DNA from: Phytoseiulus persimilis
Taxonomy: Eukaryota; Arthropoda; Arachnida; Mesostigmata; Phytoseiidae
Length of the DNA: 64,000 nucleotides
NCBI GenBank assembly: GCA_037576195.1
Contig: CM075103.1
Location: 27,984,723 to 28,048,722 of the forward strand
Reading direction: 5' to 3'
In this document: piece by piece, positions 24,201 through 35,820 of the stretch
Layout of the letters: the number at the start of each line of letters is the position of its first letter
How positions within the stretch are numbered: the first letter of the stretch is position 1
The notes under the pieces: generated by a model
What the model was told of the DNA's origin: nothing
Databases searched by the model: none
What the model saw: only the letters and a program-made list of their open reading frames with translations
Position numbers and translations under genes: made by a program

Positions 24201-26935
24201 CCGCCATAAGCAGCAGCAAATTTCGCGGAAAAAGCTCCATTGTGCCTCTTTTCAGAATACAGAATCGAAGCATGCGCGTTGATGCGAATGATCGACGGCG
24301 ATAAATTCGCTCCCCGTAGTTGGAGTCATCTCTTTCCACGGATTTTCCTCCGCGACAGTGGAGTTTGGAAATGGAAACCTTCTTTTTTGCGCAACCGCTG
24401 ATAGCATCATGGCCATTCCGCGCCGGTACGTTCAAAAAAAACACACAGCCGCAGCGTCTGCGTCCGCTCAGCTCGCTGAGATGATTATCATTCATTAATA
24501 TTCGCTCCGAAAATATAAATTACCGTTTTGCACGCCATGATGGTCGTGTATCTGCACGACGACACTCATCATTCCTCGTGAGGTCACGCTTGTTTGAGCA
24601 TTTCATTCGCTTTCTCTCTAAAACGGAATGCAAATTCAATCGACGATGCACTTTCAGACAGAGGAAAGAGAAAGTGGAGAACCGAAAACACATTTTCAGA
24701 CGATGACGAATGGCGAACGGAAAACCAGAATGATGTCACACAACTCAATGTTCAGCACGCTACCGGCGGCACGCCACTGTCACAGAGGCCGCACGTGCAT
24801 GCCTTTCGGACCAGATCGGCACGAAATCCTGGCCGTCCCCAGATTCTATGCGCTAGAATCATCGGAAGGGTTGTGCTGTTCGAGAGCAACACAAAAATGT
24901 CCCCTTTCGAAACGGACATCGTTTCGGTTAGCCCGGCAACGGGTGGCTGTAGATACCGCCGCGGGGATGATGGGGGTTCGGAACCGACCAACGAAACTTT
25001 AAAACTAGAGGGTTGCCTCTTCCAATGGCTCGTTGGCTGGTTCAGCACCCGAGCCACCCTACCACCTCACCCCTAAAAGTGACGACTTTTTAATGCGACG
25101 GCAGCGGCTGCTGGAGCCGCGCCGCGAAATAGAGGATGCTAGAGAAACCTCTCAAACTCTCCTCGCCTGCTGAGCCCAGCTTGCGATCGGTCTCGGGCGC
25201 CGGCAAACTTTGTCTTTTTACAAACTGCGGAGCTCTGCCTCCGAGCTCCGGCTTCTCGGTGAGCGTTTGATTGTTTTAAATCTCCTTCTCAGCTGGATGC
25301 TCTCGACTTGATAGAAAAGATCAGCTCTGCGGACATGCAGCTAGCTCCATCCGGAATGAGGAGAGATAGCACAGTGCTGCTCTATTGGAAATGTGAGACG
25401 ACTTTGCGCACACCTCTGAAGTTATTGGAGCGGAGGGAAAGCAGTGTTGTTCAAGAACTGTGGTCGGGCTGAATTTCAACGGTCGGTTCGAAATGACGAG
25501 GATTCGTCAAATCGATTGAATTTGATCGGAATGACGGGACCATACTTTGAGCGTTCAGCTTGTTGACCGTTTCGATACCCGCGACCTATCCGCCCTCGGA
25601 GTCAGGGCTGATTGGGGCAGCTGAGTCGCAGCTGCCCTCACATCGACAATCACACAATCGAACGCCCGGATTCCATTGGAGTCACCGCATATTCCGTAAC
25701 TGATATGTTGGACATCCGATGACACGCAGTTCTACCAGTGCCGTGTGAGAAGAGTTCCGCCCCTATTTTTCATCCGGATTCCACCCCGCAACTCCTCAAC
25801 GTTCACGAGCCCAAGGCGGATGAGACCGAGCGAATCGTTGGATGAAGTGTGCCTTGAGCGTGAACTTGAAGTTATAAATAACGCCTCGATTTGCTCTATA
25901 TCGACAGGGTATCTGACTGGGTACATAATCCCGATGCTGGCGGAACATCTGGTCCTGGAGGGAGGCATGAACGGATAACTCTGACCTGAGCATCTCTCAG
26001 ACCTTTGCAGAGTCAAGCTGTTAGACATGGGCTTGAAGCAATACATGTTCTCCGTCGACAGTGAAGAGTATTGTGACTTGTGCCATGCCATGCACGACTG
26101 ATCCGTTGATGAGCGAGGAGAGACGCTCGAGTTGACCGACAGATGAACCCGCCACAAACAACTCGGACTCAAGCACCACCTTTTCGTTTCAGAGCTGTTA
26201 CGATCGGAGATCGCTGTCGGAAAATATCCCTCAGAACTACTCTCGTCTGTGACACGTGGGTCCAGATCGTTGTTCGTTTCAATCCCTTTCCCGTTTTCAC
26301 CCAGATGTGGTCTAACGAACGGCTGCATATTATCACAGTAGTTATCGTCGTCATGCCTGTCGGAGTGGTGGATGTGGGCGCCGCGCTCCAGAGACCCGGT
26401 CGGATTGGTTGTATCGGCGTCGGTATTTCCAGCGGTGGTGCGCCGCTAGCGCATTGCATTGTACTCCGGGGAAATTAAACTCAAACCTCGGAGGCACCAA
26501 TAACCGAATTTTCAATTTCTTTTCGGGATTAGAGAAACTTCTCATCCAGAAGCTCGTCCGGGTCCCACGCTACGTGCTAGTTCTCTTGACGTCAGACTCT
26601 TCCTCCCTCTCCTTTTCCAATCGCTGGCATCAATCCGCTGCCTCATGCCGAAGAATTTCCCACGGGAGTTTCGCGATCGGGGATTCGGGTATTGGAAATT
26701 AAATTTTGAGAGCAGGATTTGTAAACTCCGCGAGCGGGCAGGAGATAGGCCCATGTCAAACGGATGGGCGAACGAACACGAGACCGCGTGTCATGCCAAT
26801 AAACAAGAGGCCCCCGTCTGAGCTCTTTTAAGTGTTTCATTTGCTTGATTTGAATTCTTTTCAGCACAACAAATATCTCTCTGCTCGCTCTCTAGTGCTC
26901 TCATCCCAAGCAGCAGTTCAATGAGAGGAAAATAA
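21216..26935 (+). CDS. Candidate N-myristoylated small protein, four-exon model
   Basis: Exon 1 (21216-21314) starts ACCATGGG, a strong initiation context, and begins MGNTQS, which fits the N-myristoyltransferase signal (Gly2, Ser6). An acceptor (CTTTCAG) at 21181-21187 precedes it, implying a non-coding 5' exon. A GTGAGC donor in phase 0 joins the acceptor before 21584 (CTCATTTCAG). Exon 2 (21584-21709) is basic, with KLTIPRLKTRNRLPIRPG. From there the frame either reads on to a stop at 21751 (88 residues) or splices (GAG/GTGATA) in phase to 25293-25392, which follows a strong acceptor (CTCCTTCTCAG) and begins LDALDLIEKISSADMQL. That exon joins in phase to 26865-26935, which ends in a stop overlapping AATAAATAAA. 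The product would be 131 residues. Myristate plus a basic patch suggests attachment to the inner membrane face. No homologue is known to me; the model rests on splice signals and phase only. Confidence 0.35.
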
Positions 26936-26940
26936 ATAAA
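26931..26940 (+). terminator. Overlapping poly(A) signals AATAAATAAA
   Basis: Two overlapping AATAAA hexamers directly at the stop codon of the proposed last exon (26865-26935) of the MGN-initiated gene. Confidence 0.4.
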
Positions 26941-27659
26941 TGACTCTCCGATCGCCGGGGTCTCCGACGGTCCATGAAAAGCGGACCGTATGAGAGTAAA
27001 TCGAACGCGAAAAAAATCCTAATTTCTCGAAGCGGGAGTCAACTGATGCCAAACTCGCTCCAGCTCTCCTTTTTCTCGTCGAAGGACGGATAAAAAATTG
27101 TTATTCGACTGAGAAATGAAAAAATGTTATCGGAAACCTCGAGAGATTCCGGAAAACCAACGAGAATTGAATCATTTTTCTCCCTTGTGGGTACAATCCG
27201 TGACCGATGACGTTTTTTGTAGTTCCCGTTCGGCGATGGGGAAAGATCGGGGAACACTGGGGGATTTCGACGAGGAAGAAAATGTCCTTACGGAATGCAT
27301 CGAACCCCCTCCCTCCATTGATTAACGGGGTCGAGTTCGAATTGTCGAACGAGCCATGGAGAATGACGTTCCATACAGAACTCCAAAACTCGTTCAGGAC
27401 GATCAAAGCACGGGAAACACGATACCACGAATACTGAAAGCGTAGAACTCAGACAATGAGCAGAGGGAGTGCCCTGAAAGGCAGATTCGTTGCATGAGAG
27501 CCCGTTACCGGAACAGCGAGCTTGGCGTGATCGCTCCCAGATAATCGACATGATGTTTGCAGTCAATATTTGCTGGGACACTTGGCGCTTCGCCGCACTC
27601 GTCTACTTCTGATGAGAGTTTGAGATCGCCAGTTCACTCCCGGCTCGTTGGTTCGTTCG

Positions 27660-27695
27660 TTCAGCGGCGGCCGCAGCAGCAGCGGCAGCAGCAGA
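27660..27695. repeat. CAG/CGG-rich trinucleotide repeat
   Basis: Imperfect run of GCAGCAGCGGCAGCAGCAG type, preceded by a TTCGTTCGTTC stretch. No coding context is established. Confidence 0.6.
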
Positions 27696-30600
27696 CGGAT
27701 ACCCCATGTCTGGTACGGCTGCTGCTTAACTTTGCGGAGCCACCCAAAAAATGTTGGGCCTCCCTATCGCTTGAAACACGAGAGTGAGACGAAAAGAAAC
27801 GAAAAAATAGGCATTCATCTGATAAACATGTTTCCTCCTACGACGGGCATGACTATTTCGCTGCGATTGACAACATGTAATCAGGGTTCCGCAGTATTGT
27901 TCGAGAACCGCATCTGAGTCCCGTCATGGAAACTCACGAAATCAAAGGAAAATCACTTTTTTCTACGAATCCGACCTCCGATCCGAGATGTCACAAATCC
28001 TGTGCGATGTGATTCCGCGGACCACGAGTCCCGGTATTGAAACGTAGTCGCTCACCCGATTATACGCTCCAGCCCGCTTCCAGCGATCGAGACAGGTCCG
28101 ATAAGTACTTACGAGACAGATAAATTTGCCAATTATCGACACACGAAACGAAGCACTATTTCACGCTGAACGCCGCGGTCGCCAAGCTCCGATGATAACT
28201 TCAGCGAGCCGAGTGTTGACGAGGTAAACGTCGAAGGCGACTGCTTGATAAATTATGTCGGACTCAAGAACAAGTAAAAAGCAAGAGAAGACCGATGTAC
28301 ACAATAGAACTGAGATTGGCAGATACACGACTCGCAGCTAACGCGAGGACGGATCAGTCAGTGAAGTATTTTCGCTGTCTTCCCGACCAAACGTCCGCAA
28401 GTTGTTGGATGACCACTTGTTGGACCGCTGGCTCCGCGGATGGAATGCTCCACGCCGAGAGCGTGACCTCACCCACAGCAGTTTAATTTATGGTGAGCGG
28501 TTCGTTGCAGGAATTGACCTGATCGTATTTATTAGATGGCCACGATGCAGTCTATTGTTTATTTGGAACACACCTCAACCATTACGGACTGACACGCTTC
28601 CCGAGAACCTGACGTGGCTCTGTTAGATCTACAACAAGTACCTATTCTCAAGATGGAGCGTCGAGGCTCCCCGCAATCTACACTGCCATCAGGCCCGAAA
28701 CCGTGAGCCCTGTGTTCTTGTCGCGCCCAAGCTCCTCGCGGGATCACTGTGATTAGAAAACACTCGATTCTCTCGTGTGGCTCCCAGAAGAGAAAACCCG
28801 CGGAAAACGAGACAATTATTCAATAGTAAACGGAACGCAATCGATCCGGAGGCGAAAGCTGACACGATTTTATGATCCGAGATTGAATCTCGGCTTTGAT
28901 CTCGCGAAGCGCGACTTTACGACGCTGATGGCTGAAATCCCCAGGTCTAAGTCGGAGCTCCGCACTGGATTTGGGAAGGCCGAGAATTCCGTTATCGTTC
29001 CTCAAGATCGGAGAAGGTTCCGTTGAGCTATAAACGAGTGTCTAGAGGGTTGGTTTCGCAGTCCACAATTACCGCCGGTGTCGTTCTCGCCGCCAACGAA
29101 GAACTGTTTCTTGGGAAGGGGTGCGCCCAAGGCTGGAACCCAATCGTTCAAACAGACGTCTCTCGTTTCAGGGTCTTGAGAAGGTGAGCTTTCAACTCCC
29201 GATGAGAGGCATGTGGAAAACACACGCGCCGGAAGGTTCGTGGATGGAGTGTCGGGCCGCATGTGTTGGTTTGAAAGAGTCTCTATACGCCCGAACACGT
29301 TCCTGCATGTGCACGTCTCGTGGGGTTCCCGAATATTCTGGCGCAGCCTGGACATGAATGCTGAGCGATTTTCGTCCGAATTCTTCCCTCCGGCCAGCGG
29401 AGGAGATCGTTGAGAGCAAGACCGAGGAGATAGATAAAAAACTTTATTCTCGATCCGATGCGCGAAACGCTGCGGTGGGTTCAAACCCTAGATTCATCCG
29501 AGCAGGACCCGTGGGGAGGACGCCCATCTAGGAACGATCGGAGTGCGGCTGACCGGCCGTCCTGAAGGTGATCGCATGGTGCATCCTTGTTTTCGGACTC
29601 CGGAGCCCCGAGTCGGAGACGTTACAGAATTTGAATATTCTGTTGGGTGATTCGAATCCTCTCCCAGTGAACAGATGACCGAACATCGAGGACTGCAGGG
29701 ACTTTCATCAAGCTAATTAGCGGTAGAAATTTCTTTTCGGTACGCCACGGGAATTTATGGAGAGGATGAGAAGCAGCCGGTAATTAACCTCAGCTTCGCG
29801 CAACCTGTTCGCGAGAAATTCCATTGAAGAACACTTTCGCGTGGGGACGGAGATAGACGACCGAGGAACGTTCGCACCCGGTGTTTCGAAGTATTTTTTT
29901 TTGCGGAGCGCCATCTAAGCCTTTGATTCCCACCTCGCCATGATCCGGAATCACTCTCCGAAGTTCCCGCTTATGAGCAGCTCGGAGTTCATGATGTGAA
30001 GCCTCGGTCCGTAGCTGCGTCTTCTGTGAACTTTGCGAAGTGTTCCGGTGCGGCGTTCAGCAAACAAATCGGTAGTTGAAAACTCTCGCAGCGTAAACTT
30101 GTTGGATTGCGTCTGTTTGATCAGCGAGTGGTCTTAAACAAAGCGTCGCACGGCGCGACTGTTGCTGTTCGTACTCGTACTCTGAGCAGGATTCCCACTC
30201 TCGTCATTCAGCTGCTTAAATCCGCCCGAAACCCACATATGCCGATGCGGCAAACAGACCGGCAGATCGCTGGGTTGGCAACAGGTAAACGAATGCGATA
30301 AGAACGACTCGCGATATGATCTCCCGGTGGCCAGTGCTGCGTGATGCAGTGTGACGGACGACAGTCGGCTAGGGATTACAGTATGCGCGATGCGATTCGC
30401 CGATCGGGGAGCGACGACAGCAGAAACAACTTCCACGAGAGGACGTTGGAGCCGGGAAGACGGAACCACGGATCCGACGTAGTAGTTGTCCCGCATCAGA
30501 ACAAGATCAGTGGACTGGAACGACGAGGCCCCAAAGGTTTACGATATCACGAATACGCGGTCGTCGATATGATCGACAAAGCGATCTCCGACTCGCTGGA

Positions 30601-31600
30601 GCGTATTCGAATTTATGCTGGAGCCGCGCGAATTCTTCGAGTCTCCTGCCCCGCGGGACGCAGTGACAGCGTCCAGCGAAACCTGTTGTGACGCTGGCTG
30701 TTCTCAGCAAAGCTCGGAGTGGGCTCGAGCTCGCACGCCTCGATCCCGTTGCGGATTCAATTAATCGGCGTTAACGCGATCGCATAATACAATTGGATAG
30801 CGAGTCGTGAGTCGCAGACATGCTTCGGAGTCACGAAGCGATTCGATGTTCGCGGCTCCATTGTCAGTTTGTGGTCGAGCTTCTTCGCTCGCCGGCAAGG
30901 CTCACTGACCAAAACGACGTCGATTACCTCGGTGGCTGGCTGGCCGGACGAATGGCCGGCCGGCTGAACAACCAGCCTGTGAGTGAAGTAGGCAAGCTGG
31001 CAGCGCGTCGGCTTGAAAAATGGCCTCTTCGACCCGTAGGCGGGCGGGCGGGAAGCTTTTCTCAAAACTTCTACGGCATAAATTTCCTTCGGCAGTCGCT
31101 GAGCTTGGACCCATAAAAGCATCCAAAGCTCCTCCAAGGACGGTTCTTGACATGTCGACTCCCGGCATTCGACTAACTTGTTCTCTCGTCTCAACACCAT
31201 CCGTCGTGACTTCTGCGTGCTTCGTCGATGCGTTTCGCTGGCGAACTTGAACGCGACTCGCATGCGACATCGTTCGTTTCGATCAAAGCTCGTGGTCACC
31301 AGTATGTCAATCGACCAGGTTCCCGCCACAACTTCGTAATGGGCTCATCGTCTCTGATGTCCGGCCGAACACCAACGTCGATTACACAGCCCCTGATTGC
31401 AGCAGGGATCCGTCCAGCTTTGCACTCGACGCTAATTTAATAAAGCTTGTTCAACCGCGGACTTTCAACTGGCTCCCAGAGCTCAGAACGGCCGAATTTT
31501 CACGAGGCGAGACCGGGTGTTCCTTTTGTTCACGTTCTAAATGCATCGCTGCCCACTCGCGAGGCGGTTAGGTGAAGTTATTTATTGCTTAACTCACTGA

Positions 31601-31639
31601 TAATTAATAATGGAAATTACTCGCACCGCTAATTAATAA
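31601..31639. promoter_or_regulatory. Paired TAATTAATAA homeodomain-type sites
   Basis: The ten-base string TAATTAATAA occurs twice, starting at 31601 and 31630, 29 bases apart in the same orientation, inside an AT-rich island in otherwise balanced DNA. TAATTA is the core bound by many homeodomain proteins, so an enhancer is possible. Function is inferred. Confidence 0.3.
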
Positions 31640-32282
31640 GGAGGCCCATTTACTTGGGCGCTGTGAGGGGAGACGTTCCGGTAACCCTTAGGTCCTCTTC
31701 GTAGGCAACCCCATCGTCTCAGACACGTGAGCCTCAGACTCGGAGGCGTGTGGACGTTTTTTTCTCGATTGAAAAATTTCGGGAGAAGATTGAATAAGCA
31801 ATCGATTCCTCTACCTTTGAGGGGGAGTCTCTGAACCTGCTGGTTTTGGTAATAGGTGGAGAGTTCCATCGCCTCTCCGTCTCGAGAAGGCTTTCGTTCG
31901 TACTCAACTCAGAGGTGATTCGGTCGCCGTTTCTCGGGGTCGGCGATTTAGAAATTCAGAACTCTGAAGGAAGTGCGTCATGCGCGGTTCCTTGACACTG
32001 ATTCTCTCACACTACCGGGAGTTACTCGGACCTCTCGCGAAACAGTGTTGAACTCACTCGCACCGGAAGCGGCTCCGAGCCGCGAGATATTCTGCCCCTG
32101 GGATCAAGTAGACATGCGGCTTTCAGATATAAAGTATTATCTGATCTTCCAGAAACGTTTACAGCTAGCGAAGACTCGCTGAAGGGATCGGTTGACACTA
32201 TAATTTCACGCCGTCTCACCCAGGGCTCCGATTATCTTCGTGGTTCACCCGGAGTCGGCAACGACGGAGATGCAGCGACGCT

Positions 32283-32420
32283 ATGGGAAACGGCGTCTCG
32301 GCAGATGAGGACATGTTTGATAAACGGCCAACGACTTCACATCTGCTCAATCTACATAATCCGAAACGAAGGGAAGAAAAGCGCCAACGGGAGCGACAAC
32401 AAACCAGTGGAGTTGTCTGA
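32283..32420 (+). CDS. Candidate first exon or 45-residue microprotein with a myristoylation start
   Basis: ATG at 32283 opens with MGNGVSADED (Gly2, Ser6, an N-myristoylation consensus) and continues into a highly basic, charged stretch (NPKRREEKRQRERQQ) before a stop at 32418-32420. Myristate next to a basic helix is a standard membrane-binding design. It could be the first exon of a spliced gene, since a GTGGAG donor lies six codons before the stop, or a chance frame. Only the N-terminal motif supports it. Confidence 0.25.
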   Translation: MGNGVSADEDMFDKRPTTSHLLNLHNPKRREEKRQRERQQTSGVV

Positions 32421-33097
32421 GTTCTTCACATTCTCCGACCTGTCATCGAGCGCTCGGGGATCGGTGCGAATACCAATATTTGAAGGCTGCTCGCCAGTGC
32501 TCCTCATCTACAGGAGGTCGTCGAGCCGACAACCTGGTTCTGATTTGACATCGATCGAGCTTTTGGAGTGAATTCCACTTGAATGGCGCAAACTTCAAAC
32601 CAGGGTACAGGGGCGAACGGAAAATCGGTATCCTATTGGCGATTGAGTATGCGTTCGTGTCGTGCCAAAATAAAAACTTTGTTGTTATGTAATATTTCAA
32701 GGATTCCGAACCAGATCCGCTGCTGCGGCGGAGACGTCCGTCGCAAAGCGCTCGGGCATGTCCTCAGATCATTCGAACTTTTTCTGATCGAGCCGATATG
32801 ATATGAAAAGGGCGGAAACACCCCAGAGCTCCAGAATGTTCCCTCCTGCCTGAGCTTTTTGTGAGCCGAATTTCGTAACGCTGCTCGTGTTGATTGTGAC
32901 TTGCTCGACTTTGTGTTCCACTCCCTCCCTTCAACATGTGGCCGCACCGTACGGCATCCAACTAATATTCGGAAAAAAAGTAGCCGGAGATAAGCGCACC
33001 GCTGACGATGGCGGCGACTTGTCAGCGCAGATAATTCAAGATTGATGACAGAATTGTGCTCAACAAATGGAACCTAGCCTTTAATGATGTTGCGGAG

Positions 33098-33103
33098 TTT
33101 ATT
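33098..33103 (-). terminator. Poly(A) signal of the small secreted gene
   Basis: TTTATT on the plus strand, i.e. AATAAA on the minus strand, 49 bases downstream of the stop at 33152. Confidence 0.5.
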
Positions 33104-33151
33104 GCGGAAATCATGCCAAACGCGTCTAACGCACGGGACGATGAATTCGCA

Positions 33152-33533
33152 CTAAACTCGTGGTGTGAACCTCTCATCGCAATGTGTCGTTTCCATCGAG
33201 CGGGCTCTGTATCCCGAGGTGTTCGTGAGCTCTGATCTTGTCATGGCCGAACCGAACAACGGAAGTCGATCGCCCGAGGGTGGGCAAGCTCGCGGATCGC
33301 TGGATTCGAAATTCCAGGATGCCAAACCATTGGTGAGATGGGGAACGCTGCATTGGAAACCTGAACCGAAGTTTGATAGGATGAGCGATTGACCGGAATT
33401 GGGCAAGCGCATCCAGCAGCTGAGAAGTTGACTTACGTTTCTCGAGTGGCTTATCCAACTTCTTCTGTGCGATCACATCGTTGATTAGGAACGCCCATAA
33501 GCAAACAAGCGCGAACAACAAAACTGGCTTCAT
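33152..33533 (-). CDS. Small secreted protein or peptide precursor, unknown family
   Basis: Two exons, 33533-33437 and 33360-33152, joined in phase across a 76-base GT-AG intron (GTAAGT donor, GGTTCAG acceptor), giving about 101 residues. The start MKPVLLFALVCLWAFLINDVIAQ is a textbook signal peptide with likely cleavage at A-Q. A Lys-Arg pair falls at the exon junction (residues 32-33) after the short piece KKLDKPLEKR, the kind of site cut by prohormone convertases. The second exon encodes FQCSVPHLTNG, then two further cysteines, with no amidation Gly-Lys-Arg motif. The ATG at 33533 is used because the upstream extension has no ATG. A minus-strand poly(A) signal lies 49 bases after the stop. 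I do not recognise the peptide; a secreted effector, neuropeptide precursor or salivary protein are all possible. Confidence 0.5.
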
Positions 33534-34911
33534 TGCGTAGTTCAAGCGTTTTTTCCTCTTGAGATCCTGTCATCAGATATTCCGTAGGGTGGTAGACACT
33601 CTCCTCATCGTGACTTCCGCAATCGTTCCCAAACTTCTCTACTTCATGCAGAACCTAGCGTCGAGATCTGCATTCAAGTGTCACCGGTTAAGCATGATAT
33701 CCTTGGGGAGAGGGCAGTGTTCCGCCGAGTGCCTTAGCGTTTCGACAACAATCACAACTCAGAGTTCCAAAAATTCACGGCCTGCACAGGAAAAAACAGC
33801 GCTAGAGCAAGCTTCAAAGTCCGCGCGCCTGTCTTGATTCAAGCACGACCGCGAGCAGGAGAGTTGGGAGCGGCCCTTTCCTGTCACACGGGCGGCGGTT
33901 GGGCTGCTACTGGGATTCGAGATGCGCTATGTGGTCGCGCCACGAACTTTCCTTCGAAACCTCTGCTCTCTCTCCTGGGCTTTCGCGAGCGCCACCTGGA
34001 GGAATTCTTTGGCTTCTGATGTCAAAAAGCCATTCCCCCTACGGGGAACCGCGGTGGGTCCGTGCTGAGTGTATCGTTGGTCGCGTTTGGCAACTTGGAT
34101 CACGGACTGGATCTCGCTCAGCGTGAATCGAGCCCGAATGGAAGCCGCTGGAGGAGAATCTGAAGTTGCCTGATGCCTGCGCATGCCGAGAAGCTTGGAC
34201 TGAATCGAATGTCGGATCCCGAAAAATTTCAGCGTAGCTGGTCGATGGATAACAAGCAGCCGGAATTCCGGAGCATCTCGAGAGCGTGTGTGAACTGGAA
34301 CACTTTCGCAGGAGTGAACTGGGCGATTACGCTGTTTCTGTGCCGCATCGGCGACTCGGCGGCGATTGGTTACCATTCGAAACGAGTTCACTGTCCGGGC
34401 AGCACGACTCAGAACTCAAGAGAGTGAATCAGAGGAACGTTTCCAATCGGATTCGACACTTCCTCTCGGAAAACTACGCCTCGAACCCAGCTCTGCTCAT
34501 CGATTATCTCACTCCTCTCATCGGAGATTCGACCATCGGAGGAATCCACCTTTGCAACGAATAATAACAAATGAATTCAGATTTTGAACCGAAAACAAAC
34601 TGGGTCAGGCTCACAACCTCTGTCATTGACTACTGCGGGTTGAATGCTGTCCGAGAGGGAAACCGTGAAGTCAATCGAGGGAATCGTCCAATATCTGTAG
34701 CAGCGATCTGGGCTGAGGTTCCAGAAGCTTTAAATCTGCGTCGTCGGTGTTGAAGTAACAAAATTAGAACAGCCGCCCGTCTTTGATTTAATTTCTCATC
34801 GAGGATTAAGGAGAGCCTTTCTGTGTAAAGATAAATCCAAGTCACCACAGAGCTTGTCGTTGCTCCGTGGACGGTGTTTCTATGTCCACTGTAAAATCTT
34901 CAGACTGCTTC

Positions 34912-35820
34912 TCAGTAATCTACTCCTTGGAAAGCTGACTCCGAACTCCTCAGACATTCTGAGAACCCTTCCGAAAGGACCCGGCGTTCCGTTACGGATA
35001 CGGACATCGAAATACAGTGCTCTTCAGACCTGAAACGGGGCGGGGCAACGGGGTGCACCGCTTCTGAACTCGCGGAAAGCAGAATCACGATCAAGTTTCC
35101 GCGTTGACCGACCTCTCTCTCGAGAAAATTGAGCTTCCGCGACGGAGGCCGCGTCCGTTCACTTTGAGGCAAACAGACGAAGACTTCTCTGGGTTGGTAG
35201 GAGCATATTCGTCTTCGAAATACATGTGTTTGCTCCTCTCCTCTCTTGGGGAGGCTTCTCCCGAACGCAGGTAACTCAGCGTCGTCTCTGGCGACTTCCA
35301 TGGGGTGGATTCGCTTGTGACGGTTCCCGACATTGCTCCACTCATGGTTTGAGTTATCGATCCATAGATTCTGGCACCGAGCATGCAACAGGAAAAGATG
35401 GGAGGACGATGGAGGATGAAACTCATGACTTGTGAACGGAACAAGAACGCTTCGATGTTTTCTTAGTAATCCGCTGCTAGTGCTGCTGTACTCACTTCTC
35501 CGTTTGCTGCGAAGAACGAGAAGAAAAAAATATCGGGAACAAAGGAGCCATTTTCTTATCCATCCGGATTCCAAAACAAACGTCTCGCTATCCGAGCGGA
35601 CAACCTGTCGATAAAGACACACAAACGTGGGTTGTTTTCTCCTGACAGTTTTGACAACTTTCTCCCCGCATGGGGTTACCGAGTCAGACGATGTGACTCG
35701 ATGCTCGCCCCCGTTATTCGGCAGAAATCTTATTTTGGCGATCGAGGGAACAGATAGAAAGGCAGTCTGACAGGCTGGCTGGCTGGCTGGCCAATCAAAG
35801 CAGCAGCATCCATCTGACAT
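34912..35820 (-). CDS. 302-codon open frame, product unknown
   Basis: The longest unexplained uninterrupted frame in the window, starting at an ATG at 35820. It is rich in Ser, Arg and His, with no domain I recognise and no convincing splice sites at its ends. A chance frame of this length is unlikely (well under one expected per window) but possible. A second minus-strand frame inside it (stop near 35091, open to 35444) has a plausible acceptor near 35366 and an acidic, serine-rich composition like a receptor tail. At most one of the two is likely real. Confidence 0.2.
   Translation of the reverse strand: MSDGCCCFDWPASQPACQTAFLSVPSIAKIRFLPNNGGEHRVTSSDSVTPCGEKVVKTVRRKQPTFVCLYRQVVRSDSETFVLESGWIRKWLLCSRYFFLLVLRSKRRSEYSSTSSGLLRKHRSVLVPFTSHEFHPPSSSHLFLLHARCQNLWIDNSNHEWSNVGNRHKRIHPMEVARDDAELPAFGRSLPKRGEEQTHVFRRRICSYQPREVFVCLPQSERTRPPSRKLNFLEREVGQRGNLIVILLSASSEAVHPVAPPRFRSEEHCISMSVSVTERRVLSEGFSECLRSSESAFQGVDY
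35773..35791. repeat. Tetranucleotide (GGCT)n microsatellite
   Basis: About four and a half GGCT units. A related GGCTGGCTGGCCGG string occurs at about 30930-30965. Confidence 0.7.

Larger units (their letters stand above)
26941..32282. other. Gene-poor region
   Basis: No recognised family. A stretch of CAG/CGG-rich trinucleotides lies at 27660-27695. A strong acceptor (TTTTTTGTAG) at 27213-27222 leads to a 34-codon acidic frame ending at 27325, which could be a last exon. A plus-strand frame at 29173-29357 follows a CTCGTTTCAG acceptor and has a C-x3-C ... C-x-C spacing, reminiscent of, but not enough for, a cysteine-stabilised peptide. All are weak. Confidence 0.4.

Noticed and set aside
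29173-29357. C-x3-C ... C-x-C frame resembling a defensin-like peptide
   Set aside because: Two of the six required cysteines and a signal peptide are missing, and the opposite strand is also open.
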